64,000 bases of DNA from Morella rubra (taxonomy: Eukaryota > Streptophyta > Magnoliopsida > Fagales > Myricaceae). The position numbers and the translations under genes are program-made. The notes under the pieces are model-generated. The model was not told the origin of the DNA. It was given only the letters and a program-made list of their open reading frames with translations, and ran no database searches. Below, piece by piece: positions 49,819 through 60,472 of the stretch; the first letter of the stretch is position 1; each line of letters starts with the position of its first letter. Location: positions 22,605,609-22,669,608 of the forward strand of contig CM025853.1 of NCBI GenBank assembly GCA_003952965.2, in the 5' to 3' direction.

Positions 49819-51379
49819 TGTTAGCCCAAGGTTGTTTTTGTAAAACAGAACATATTTGGTTTTGATGATAACAAAAATTCTAAGTTTTGAAGGATTTTAG
49901 ATTTTACATTGTCAATCCACTATTTCTAAAATGTATTTCAAAAGATTGAGGTTATTTCTTTAAATTATTTTTAAGTGTACTTGAACACCATTACATAAGT
50001 TGATAAGATCAATTTTTCATATTGTAGGTGTTTAAAGAAGTGTTGAATGGATTGGACACTTTTAAGTAGCTGATTTTTCTCTCCAGCAGATATATGTGTT
50101 GACACATTGAAGACAAGTGTCGACACATTGCACTAACACCCGAGAACCTAACTCCAAAATGCAAAAATCCACTGTCGATAGCATTTTTAGACTAAGTGTT
50201 CAATGTGTCGAATGTGTCGACACATTGAACACTATGTGTCGACACATTGCACTGTCTCCCGAGAACAAAATTTCAGACTAAGTTTAAAGTGTCGACATAT
50301 GAAGACAATGTGTCGACATATGGTGCGAATTTGCAGATACTCTGGAAACGACGCCAACTCATCCAAAAAGTCTTCAAATGGTCTCAAATGACTTGGATGC
50401 CCTTCCAACGGCACTTTTGAGGGCTTTGATGACCGTTGAAGACTTGGGGGCTATAAGAAGAATGAGATAGAGAGAGAAAGAAAGGACTTGCATCATTATT
50501 CAAAATCTACCTCCGATAGAGAGAGAAAGCAAGATCCAAAGATTTCATTTGTTGATTCCTCCAAGATCAAAGCTCCCATTGTTAAATCTTCTTCTCGTAC
50601 TTATCCTTGACGATCTAGCCTCCAAAGAGAGAGAAGTTTCTTGAAGAAGACAAGCACACTTGCAATCAATCGTGCCCTAACTTCTAGAGAGAGAAAGTGC
50701 TTTGAAGAAGAGGGAAGACCGCACCTATCAAGAAAGCTTATGCTCACATCTTCCAAACTTTAGATTTCCTTTGATAATCTTGTCTTCTTGCACTCTATTG
50801 AGCTTTTCACTTGCTGATTTGGCTTAGAGAGCCATTCCACACGTTGTGAGCTTTCCACTTGCATATTCGGCTTAGAGAGCATTATTCATTGTACCCATTA
50901 TTTGTAAAAATATTTGAGTGTTGGGAAAAACACTTGTCCTACTTGTGAGAGTAGAAGAAATCCCTTGGGTTTTGGGATTTGTGAGAGAGTTGAAGCGTGA
51001 GCTCAAAAAATGATTTGTAAAGGTTCCTTAGCACCCCGAAGCTAAGGTGTATTTGCTATTTGGAGAATAGTGAAGGAAGCCCAAGGAGTCAATAGCCTTG
51101 GGGGTGGACGTAGGCAAGTGTCGGCCGAATCACCGAAAATTACTGTGTCATCTCTCTAACTCTATCACTCTTACGTTTCAGTACATATATTATACTTGTG
51201 GAGATTTATTTTATGCTTTATCATTATTGCATATATTTTGCTTAGCATTATACACATTTAAATCTGCATTATTAATTGTTAAAAAGGGCTATTTTTCATA
51301 TCTGGGTTTTTGTTGAAAAAGGACTAAGTGTTTGAAAAACCCAATTCACCCCCCTCTTGAGTTGTTATTTAGACTCACA
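49819..51379 (+). mobile_element. Solo copia LTR G with TSD ATATC
   Basis: 1561 bp from TGTTAGCCCAAGG to AGACTCACA, flanked by ATATC at 49814-49818 and 51380-51384. No internal sequence, so it is a solo LTR left by LTR-LTR recombination. It belongs to the same subtype as LTR E. TGTGTCGACACATTG words are at 50096-50330. It lies in the last codons of the CACTA 2 third ORF. Confidence 0.95.
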
Positions 51380-51384
51380 ATATC

Positions 51385-52570
51385 ATTAGGAATATCTCCG
51401 GGAATCCTCTGTGGATCTGCCTCCGTCATGAAATCATCTAGAGTCTTATTAATTTCTTCCAACTGCTCACTAACGTCGGCTATATGAGCCACAACAAACT
51501 TGTTGCGCAGCATCGTCACAGTGCACTCCCCTTCGAAGGTGGTCCAGAGCTCCCTCAAGATGTTGTAGAGTGGCCTTCATAGTCGCGCTAACACGGCTGT
51601 CAAGGTCTGCAAATAACTGGGCCACCCAGGGGGGGCATTGCAGGAGCTCCTGTCTCGAGAGGTGCCTCTGACGCTGATGTCAAAGGTCGTGCTGCCTCCT
51701 CTGTGGCCGCTGCTGCTCTACGAGCGAACCGTTGAGTCAATTCCCCTTCATGCCCCATGCTCCTGAACAGAGTGAACTTGTTCAGAACGCTCATAACCCC
51801 TTACGAGTCTCCTCGACAGCAATCACGACACCACGAGAAATGAGGAACTTAATCAGAAACACGCCATATGGGAGGCTATATTCCTTAATTCCCAAGCCTC
51901 ATCCATAATCAACTCGAACATGTACAGCGAAAAATCTATTGTCTACTGACCCAGTAAGAGCATGCACTGAGCTCTCGTGAACAGGCACTCGGTAGAATGA
52001 GTTCTGCCATCGACGTTCAGTCGTCCAGATAAGGTGCAAAATCTGCCTAAACGCATTGAACTCACTTTGCTTAATTATGCTGTCAACAACTGTAGAAGTC
52101 TTTCCCGTCATCACCATCCACAAGTCCTGCTCTGATGTCCTCTGCTTATCCGTCAGGAAAACTGTCGAGAAGCAAGGGGTCTTGGGCTAAGCGCAACGTA
52201 GGAAATCGGCAACGATGTCTGCCGAGAAGATGAACTGCACTCATCGCATTTCCATCTACACCTTAAGTGCTCTGTTTGCTGAGACAAGCGCACAAAAGAA
52301 ATAGTGCACGAGGGTGTCGACATAGAAACCATCCACCCACGAGAACTGGTACAGGAATCCCTAGTACTCGAACAGCTAGTAGAGTGTGTGCTTCTCGTAC
52401 AACAAATCTTCAAAACCAAAGAGCATCACTGGATGCTCTTTGGCCACCGACCGCTCCCTCATATACTTCATCCGCCTCTCTATAGTCATCATTGAATCAG
52501 CGGGCTCCTGCTCATGGGACGACGATCCAGCCTCAGCCCGAGTTGTGCTTGCACGCTTAGCTCTTGCCAT
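51385..52570 (-). pseudogene. CACTA 2 third ORF (LPYG family, coiled-coil tail)
   Basis: ATG at 52570 opens MARAKRASTTRAEAG and runs through MLFGFEDL into a frameshifted core. YFFCALVSANRALKV is near 52275, VQFIFSADIVADFL near 52220 and FNAFRQILHLIWTT near 52040. SLPYGVFLIKFLISRGVV lies at about 51880-51830. After a Glu/Ala-rich stretch the tail is helical (FVVAHIADVSEQLEEINKTL near 51480). The frame reads through the empty site of solo LTR G and would end about 13 codons later (near 49780). The pattern fits the 'putative plant transposon protein' family. Function unknown. It is the first gene after the right array of CACTA 2. Confidence 0.65.
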
Positions 52571-52639
52571 TTTACGAATGCTGCAACAATTACATATAAA
52601 TATGTGTTTATAAATAACACAACAACGTAATTAAAATAT

Positions 52640-53900
52640 TAAAAAAGCTGCAACAAAATGGCGATCCATCGCCACAACAGCGATCCATTGCATAATAAAC
52701 ACCGATCAATCGCCTAAAACAAAACGTAGCATTTGGAGTTTTAGAGATAGATAGGTACATTCTAACGATTGATCACCACAAAAAGATTGATCAATATATA
52801 TTACCGATCGATCAATATATATTACCAATCGATCCATTTCCAACAAGGTGATCGATTGCTATTTCGTCAAAACGATGTGTTTCAACATCAAGCTGACCGA
52901 TCAATCACTTAGATATAAACGATCGATCAATCGAGACTTGTTAAATGCATAGCATCAATTATCGATCGATCAGTCAATAAAGTGATCGATCGGCACAAAA
53001 TTTAAACGCATCGTTTTATGGACTGATTGATCAGTCCATAAAGTATCGATCAGTCCCTAATTATACATCACCGGTCGATCGTCTAGTTTAGACGATCGAT
53101 CGTTTGACTCAGTATCTACACAACGATCGATTGGCCTAAACAGGCGATCGATTGGCACGGGGACAAAAATGCACAGATTATATAAAACCCTAAAACACGT
53201 CCAAAATCAGCCCAAATTGATCCCTAAACAATCCTAAACTCCAAAAATATACATCAACACTAAAATAAATACATTTTACGAACCTAAATAAATGATATAG
53301 CAAATTAAAAATTGTAAACTAAAAACTCATTTAAAACTGCATAATATTGCTTAAAAAAAAGAAATAACTACATACCTTTGATGTAGATGATAATAGGAGA
53401 TGATTCCATGCACTTTGGAAGGCAATTCAGCAAAAAATAGTTCCTTGAAGTTTGACAGGATTCGAGAAATTTTTTTGGAGAGATAACCGGTATAAATGAC
53501 TTGGTAGTTTCATATAATCCTTCTCAACGATTGATTGTTAATCATTAAACAATCGATCGCTTGCTCTTTCACTCGTGACGCTCTCCCATTCGTTGCATTC
53601 ACGATCGATCACTAAATTAACGATTGAGCGTGGATTCAAAAAAATGATGGTTATGCTTATTGATCAATCGGTATACATTACCGACCGATCGTTGCTTCAC
53701 AGTTTCCAACGATTACGCTTACTGATCAATCATTTATCAAAACCATGTGCTAATTCATGATTCATTGATCGGTTTATAATCATCGATCAATCGGTAAGCA
53801 TGACGACGTAAATCTGTAGCCAAAAGACTTCGCATTTAGTCACAAAATCATCAATCGATCAGTAAGTCACCGATCGATCACTATGTGACGAAATATTTCA
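52640..53900. repeat. Right GATCGATC array of CACTA 2
   Basis: Dense CGATCGATCG, CGATCAATCG and CGATTGATCA words at 15-45-base spacing, for example 53091-53102, with AAACGATGTG and AAACGCATCGTT words at 52869 and 53012. Ends where the TTTCGTCAC/TTAGTGACG terminal hairpins begin. Confidence 0.85.
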
Positions 53901-54107
53901 TCATCAAAAAATTACGCGTGACAAAAAATTTATTTCGTCACAGATAAGTCCTTTAGTGACAAATTTGGTGACGAAAAATATTTTTCATCACAAAAAACTT
54001 TTTTGTAGTGATGAAAATAACATTTCGTGACTAAAGATAGACTTTTAGTGATGGAATTCATTTCGTCACCCAAAATTTGGTCACTAAAAGTCTATTTTCT
54101 AGTAGTG
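53901..54107. repeat. Right terminus of CACTA 2
   Basis: Repeated TTTAGTGAC and TTTCGTCAC words ending GTCACTAAAAGTC and CTAGTAGTG at 54107, the inverted counterpart of the left terminus. Confidence 0.85.
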
Positions 54108-54556
54108 TATACTGGGAATTTTTTGGGCTACAAGGGTCGTCCTCATTTTGATAGATATGGTACTGTCACTGTGGCAGGTTGCTCCAATATCGGCTTTCTT
54201 TCGTACTCCCCTCACAGTTCCTGGAGCGGTGGAAGCATCCTTTTGCTCTAAGGGTAAACGTAAAATGCAAGATGGGGAGCTAGCTGCTGAGTTTTTAACC
54301 ACCTGCTAAAAAATTTGGTACTCTGCCTCGAGCTGACCCAATAGTGGAAGATACTACTCGTGAGGCAGACCCGATCTTTTCAATTATCCATAAGTCCAAG
54401 AAGGCTCTCTCTGCCTTTCGGAATTAGTCTCGTTTGAAGAATCTGGCGAAACTGATTAAAGTCAAAGATATGGAGATGGTGGAAGAAACTTTGGCTGCTC
54501 TGCTGGATTCACAAGCTGATGAGGCTGGCCTTGATATGCCTCCAATGCTTCCATGA
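54108..54556 (+). pseudogene. LINE ORF1, C-terminal part
   Basis: Continues ORF1 in phase after the CACTA target duplication (YTGNFLGYKGRPHF), has a frameshift or stop near 54251, and then the tail LPRADPIVEDTTREADPIF and VEETLAALLDSQADEA, ending TGA at 54554-54556. The stop overlaps the ORF2 start as ATGA. Confidence 0.75.
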
Positions 54557-56086
54557 TACTGATATCGTGTTACTGCCGAGGTCTTGTCCAAGCTTCGGTT
54601 GGTAGGCCTCTAAAGGCTTTAATCGGTGAATATAATTTCGACTGTATATATCTTATGGAAACTAAGCTTAAGGAGGGTCAAGCGACTACTATTGTTAAAA
54701 AGTTTGGCTTCGACCTTTTTGTTACCTTCCCATCTGTAGGGAGTAGAGGTGGTCTATTGTTTTTGTGGCGCCTGCATGTTCCTGTACATATTCTAGGTTT
54801 CAATCAATGTATGATATCTGCTTTTGTGTGTTATTCGTTTCTCAGTCTCACCTTTGTTTTGACTCCAGTATATGATCCTTCGTGTTATCATGGCAAGCGA
54901 CAATTCTGGGATTCTCTAGATGGGTTGGCTAAGTCTCATTCAGAATCTTGGGCAATTGTTGGGAATTTTAATGCTATTACCACTCCTGTCAGAGAAGTCA
55001 GGTGGTCACCTATTTGCTAGCTCCTCTTTTGGTGGGCTTCGGGGGTTTATTAACAGCTGTGGTTTAGTAGATATGGGATTCCATGGTAACTTCTACACAT
55101 GGACAAATGGGAGGCAAGGTTGTGCAAATATTAAGGAACGTATTGATCGAGGTTTAGCAAATCAACAATGGCGAACTTTATTTTCAAATGCTACTATTCT
55201 GCATATTCCATCAATTACTTCTGATCATCTTCCTTTGCTTTTGAATAAGGAACGGTTTTGGGCAGATTCCTTCACGCCCTTTTAAATTTGAATAGATGTG
55301 GATTCGGGACCGGAGCAGTATTTTCATGGTAGCCCATGCATGGGCCATGTAGGTTAGTGGCCACCCCGCGTGGGTGCTGTCCAAAAAGCTGGATCTCGTC
55401 AAGAAGGCCTTACGTCACTGGAACTGCGTTCATTTTGGCTTTATCAAAGACTGGTTGAAGACCCTATCATGTGCTCTTGATAGTGTACAACAGTTGGCCC
55501 CCACCCTTGCAAATATTGCTTTGGAATCCTCTCTTAAATCTATTATTCATGAACAACTTATTTGGGAACAGTTATTATGGAAACAACGATCTATGGTGGA
55601 CTGGTTAGTTTCTAAAGATCTCAATACAAAATTTTTCCATATGCCAACAATGGTCCGTAGAAACTGGAATTCGATTGTCACCCTTCAACCAGAGGATCAC
55701 AGTTGGTTAACGGGTCGTAAGGCTATCAGTGACTCTTTGGTATCTTATTTTGCAAACTTTTTGGGTCCTTACTGGATTCTATTCCTACTAGTGACGAGAT
55801 TGTGGGAATCATTAAATCTACGGGTCCACAAAAGCTCTGAGGCCTGACGGACTTCCAGTTTTATTTTTTAAGGAATACTGGGACATCATCACTTTTAAGG
55901 AAGTGACTGATACAGTGCAAGATTTCTTTAATGGTGGTCGGATGCGGAGGTCACTAAACCACACGTTCATTGTCCTTATCCCAAAAATCGAGAATCCTTA
56001 TAAAGTGAATCATTATTAGCCTATCAGTGTGTAATGTCTACTTGAAACAGTTTCTGCCCAGAATGATTTCTGATACTCAATTTGCT
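54553..56086 (+). pseudogene. LINE ORF2, endonuclease and start of reverse transcriptase
   Basis: ATG at 54553 opens an apurinic-like endonuclease (YCRGLVQ, YLMETKL near 54650, GNFNAITTP near 54960). After a frameshift near 54990 it continues DMGFHGNFYTWTNGR near 55070 and SDHLPLLL near 55230. A linker follows (LDLVKKALRHWNCVHFG) and then the first reverse transcriptase motif (FIVLIPKIENPYKVN near 55975, PISVCNV near 56020). Frame breaks at about 54995, 55285 and 55840. The endonuclease nicks target DNA and the RT copies the RNA in place. It is cut at 56086 by hAT element 3 and resumes at 60473. Confidence 0.8.
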
Positions 56087-56321
56087 TTTGTGCCCAGAGC
56101 CGAAATCGGATTAGAAGCCGGTGAATTTTTAAAGTGAAATGACTAAAAAATTTTCATACGTAATGGTAAAAATTATCTTAGAATTATAATATAAAAATTA
56201 AAGATTAAAAATATTAAAAATATTGAAATATATATATCGTATTATGTACTACGATTGAGAAGGGGTAATTAGATCCTGCGTTTCTACATCTTCTGAAAAT
56301 GTTGCAAAACGATTTCGTTCT

Positions 56322-59089
56322 CTATAGTTTCAAAAATTTCCGCTCGATGTACACTATCATGCAATCATTCATTCAGTCATGTGCCATTTTATTATGCAAA
56401 TCAGTCTTGATAATCTTCATCGCAGAGAACACTTTTTCAACGGTTGTAATCACAACTGGTAAGACCAATGCTAACTCGATAAGCTGATAAACTAGTGGAT
56501 ACAAAATATTCTTTCTAGTCTTAACCATCTTCACAGCAAGACCTCCAATATCTTGAAGCCCAGAAAAGCATCATGCAATCTAACATCTCTAATGTAGGTG
56601 TCAAGCTTATCTCTAAGAAACAACTTCTCAGTTCTTGAGAAATATTCTGGAAAAAATTCAGCAAGACGACATAACCTATCAAGATCAAAAGTTTAGAATG
56701 AGTCCCTTAGATTAAGACATGCTATGCAAAGAAGTAACTCCGTACTTGCTTCTGTGAAACAATCATTCATCTCTTGAGCAATTAAATCAATAACCTAGCA
56801 AAACACTTCTGCATGAAAATAATGCAAATAAGTAATTGTTTGCCCTTCCACCTCGAACGAAGCGAGTTGGTATAATATCTTCCGTATTGGGCACATTGAT
56901 AGAATTATTCAGAAAAAATTTGACTTGTTCCAAAAATTCATCCCAATCTCCCTCAACTCCTGCAATCACAATAACCAAACTCATAGCATTAACAATGTCT
57001 TGATCCTTTCGCTGTAAAGCTTGTGACAATGCATTTGTAATTCTCATTATAACAAATGCATAGTAAATACAAATTCATAACTTTGCATCTTATCCATCAA
57101 GTAGCCATGGCTCTTTGTTTGGGCAAGTACCATCCTCATTTATGTTTTCAAGAACGTTGCTGACCACATAGTGAAGAGACGGTATGAACCCCAACGAGTG
57201 TCACCTACAATGTTATGGGAATTAAAAACCAATAAACAAAGAAAGGAAAAATGAAATGGTCTAAAATATTGTAATGAGATAATAATCAACGAGTATCACT
57301 TGGTCGTACAAAACTGTTTCTTGATTTTTGCCCCTTCACTAGAAATCTCTCCATTTTGATGTTGACTTTGCTGAAAATTATCTTTCCTTTTACAAGAAGC
57401 TCTGATAGTCACAATCAAAGAAGTGTAATTAAAAAAATCACCAATTTGAAAGTTATTCTTTGCAATAGCCACAACTTCTGAGCAAAACAATGATATAGGT
57501 AACAGAAGGAATAGCGATTGCGCATGTTTGATGCCCCATCATAGACCTCTCTGGATATTGCCCTTGATTTGTCAGTCGCTCACATGAAGAAACATTTCAA
57601 TCATCACGTTTGTTCACATATTGCATTTGTTCACATTATGACTCATCAACCTTGATCCAACTGCCTGGGCGTCTTCTTAATCCCATAGTAAATAGTATCA
57701 TTTCAGACCCAACAACATCAAGATGTACCAAACTTTTAATATCCGTTTAGTGAATCAAGAAGCGTCAATTGAACCACATGACTGAACCCCAATGAGTGTC
57801 ACCTACAATGTTATGGGAATTAAAAACCAATAAACATGGTCTCAACGAGTATCAGACATTTCTTGATGCCCCTTCACAAAATTTTCCACCTCTCCAATCT
57901 TCTCATGTTGAGACAAGAAGAAACAATCAAAGAAGTGTAATTAAAAAAATCACCAATTTGAAAGTTATTCTTTGCTAACCAGTTGATGAGCAAAACATGG
58001 ATATAGTAACAGAAGGTCAAAATGAGCGACTTCAACCCATTGAACTCACGCCCCATCATACCCTTGACCTCTCAATTTGGATATTCATGTCTTGCAAACA
58101 ATTTGTCTATAGCATCTTTCAAAGATTGCAAGTATGAACATGTTCCACACCAAGAAACATTTCAATCACCTGTCCACATTTGTTCACATATCTTAAAACC
58201 ACATTTGCTCCTTCACTGAATTATCTGAGACTCATCAACCATAAGAGAAAAAAAAATTGTTCCCAATATCTTTAATAATAGCAATTGTGGTCTTCGCTGC
58301 ACAAGTATTCACCAATTCTTTCTGAGTTTTTGGAGAAGTCATTTGGTTGTTTTCAGGAGCATTACACTTAATTTTCTTAGCAACCTTTTCATCAAGCTTA
58401 CCATACCATTCCAAAATTTCAAGAAAATTACTCTTTCTCAATGAAGCCTCGGACTCGTCATGACCACAAAAAGCCAATCTTTGCATCAAAAGAAACCGAA
58501 TGCAATCTAAAACCGCTGTTAAACGAATGTGATAAGCATTCTCTATATCATGCGGATAACGCGTGCGACACATTTTGTCGCTGATTTTGGAATGCTTCAC
58601 ATTGAATTCTAGCTTCATTGTGAGCACTATCATGTGTACCAACATGCTCACCAAAAACCTTCACTGCATTTTTCCAAGTGTTAAATCCAAAAAAGTAAAC
58701 ACATCTTCCCGGACTTGCCCCTCTAGATCGCCTAAACAAATAACACCACAAGCAATATGCGGCATCCTTTGATACACTATATTCCAACTACGGATAATCT
58801 TTGAACCATGCCTCCCTAAAACTCTTCATATCACTCCATATTTATTCTTGGGAAAATTATGGCTACGCGGTTGACAATGACCTTTGATCAAGTACTCCCT
58901 ACGAACTTGATCAATAATCCTAGCATCATATTTTTCAATGGATTTACGTAACCTGGGTCAGCAACAATATCATCTGGACTAAACTCAATACGAGGTCTTT
59001 TCAAACTAGTATCCATTTCAGAGCTAGTAGCCACATTAGGAGTATTAGACGACTCCACGCTTCGGCTTTTTTGTAAAAAACCTTTCCAT
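56322..59089 (-). pseudogene. hAT transposase (TTF zinc finger, DUF4371, hAT dimerisation)
   Basis: It starts MERFFTKKPKR at 59089. SLKRPRIEFSPDDIVADPG is near 58985 and a TTF-type finger near 58775-58690 (EYSVSKDAAYCLWCYLF). DUF4371 follows with RLTAVLDCIRFLL, LAFCGHDESEASL and TIAIIKDIG (58580-58260). GEFNGLKSLIL lies near 58045 and RKDQDIVNAMSLV near 57005. The C-terminal hAT dimerisation region has ELALVLPV and VEKVFSAMKIIKT near 56430, ending at the stop 56324-56322. An internal tandem duplication covers 57190-58200. The many stops and frameshifts exclude activity. Proteins of this group resemble ZMYM1/TTF-type hAT transposases. Confidence 0.85.
57190..58220. repeat. Tandem duplication inside hAT 3 transposase
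   Basis: GTGTCACCTACAATGTTATG occurs at 57198 and 57795, and GTGTAATTAAAAAAATCACC at 57423 and 57936. The two units of about 600 bp differ by missing short blocks. Confidence 0.8.
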
Positions 59090-60410
59090 TATCAAAACAA
59101 AATTCATATAAATTAAACAAATTTATAGATTTGTGGCATATGTTAGGTTGTTTGTGATGGAATCTTTTGTAATTAACCTTTCTATCAATGATATTATAAA
59201 ATTGGCCTTAAAAAATGGAAACAAATAATGGAAAGGTTACCTTAACATGGAAACAAAAACTTAAAACAAAACGCAATGGAATCAGTTCTTACCTAATAAT
59301 AAATAATTTCTCCCAAATTATTAATTTTCTAAGATATATAGCTAAAATGCAATTGCTGTTCTAGACATTGACAAAAAGAAAGATGCTGGTGAAAAATTAA
59401 AATGCAATAATTTATTTTATATATAATTAATTCTGCCTAACGTGCCCTAATTTGGGATCAAAACATAATTCAAGATAATTACAAATTCTCAAATCTCAAT
59501 TATACATTTGTACATTCATACAAATTAATTTCACAAGACAAGATAATCATAAACTGAACAATTTTAAAATATAATTATAAATTAATTCACAAAAAAATGC
59601 ACTTAAATTCACAATTTCACCCAAAAAAAAAATCATTCGGAATTGGACATTGATCAGCCCTTCAAAATCAAAATTATCAAATCCAACATAATTTATAATT
59701 TTATTACTTCTTAGGAGTGGACAAGAGCCAAGAGGTCTGTGGCGCGACGGACGCGGTGGCTGCACGGCGGGGTGGAGAAAATCTGAGAAGTGAGGCCTGA
59801 GGGATAGAGAGAATCAGATTTAGAGAAGTGAGAAAGACAACTAGACAAGTGAGAAGAAAGGAAGGAAAGGTTGAAAGCCATACCTGGGAGGCGCGGTGCT
59901 ACGGCAGTAGGCAGAAGCTGGTGGCCTGGTGCTACTGGTCTGATGGCTGAGAAAACTGAAAATCTGAGAGAGAGAGAGCCACGTTGTCTGTTTGTGAAAG
60001 AGAAAATCTGTGAGAGAGGAGCTGAGAGAGTCACGACACACGAATAGATTATAGAAGGTTAACAAAAAAATTGAAACGGTGCGTTTCTAGCTTCAGCAGT
60101 GTGAGAGAAAATCTGAGAGAGAAGGCTGAGAGATCAGACGCACCGTGCATGATTCTGAGGCCTGAGGGTGAGAAAAATAAAACGGTGTATCCAGCATGCT
60201 GTTTTAAATTATTTTTTTTTTCTATCAGGATGTGCAATGTCTACAGGTTTGGGCTCAAAAATTAAAAGCCTGGTGGACTGGACAACTTATTTATTCAGAC
60301 TTGAGTAAGCTTCATTGGCCTGGGCCCTGGGCTCAACCATGGTGGGCCCAGGACAACCTATTTATAAAAATAAAAATAAAAAAAAAAACACACGTAAAAA
60401 TATATTTTGT
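59090..60410. other. 5' leader and subterminal region of hAT 3
   Basis: Non-coding AT-rich DNA (59090-59700), a GA/CT-rich stretch (59720-60150) and a leader with GTGGGCCCAGG-like words (60290-60355). No domain is recognised; frames here are low-complexity. Confidence 0.6.
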
Positions 60411-60418
60411 GCGGAGCC

Positions 60419-60440
60419 AACCATGGCGGCCGCCATGGTT
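60419..60440. repeat. 22-bp perfect palindrome near the hAT 3 terminus
   Basis: Centre CCATGGCGGCCGCCATGG with AA before and TT after, 24 bases inside the element end. A further GCCATGGC follows at 60442. Confidence 0.95.
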
Positions 60441-60472
60441 CGCCATGGCTTGGTTCTGCCCCTGTTTGTGCC

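Larger units (their letters stand above)
21290..54107 (-). mobile_element. CACTA/En-Spm element 2, 32.8 kb with nested insertions
   Basis: The left end reads TACTACAAAAAAATTG (21290, first base mutated from C) and the right end CTAGTAGTG (54107). They are flanked by the target duplication TAT at 21287-21289 and 54108-54110. Subterminal TTTTAGTGAC/GTCACTAAAA hairpins occur at both ends. Genes run on the minus strand: third ORF (52570-51385), TNP2 (42170 to 24583), Transposase_24 (24335-22128). Arrays of CGATCGATCG-like words lie at both ends and at 47930-49465. Without the copia, gypsy, solo-LTR and duplicated segments the element would be roughly half this length. Confidence 0.92.
56095..60464 (-). 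mobile_element. hAT element 3, TSD TTTGTGCC
   Basis: The 8-bp target duplication TTTGTGCC is at 56087-56094 and 60465-60472. On the minus strand the element starts CAGGGGCAGAACC; its other end is CAGAGCCGAAATC, an imperfect inverted repeat. It carries a TTF-finger/hAT transposase pseudogene on the minus strand. It lies in the reverse transcriptase of the LINE. Confidence 0.92.

Noticed and set aside
47930-53900. CRISPR-like array
   Set aside because: Words are short, degenerate, both-stranded and irregularly spaced, in a plant CACTA element; no cas genes and no constant repeat-spacer pattern.
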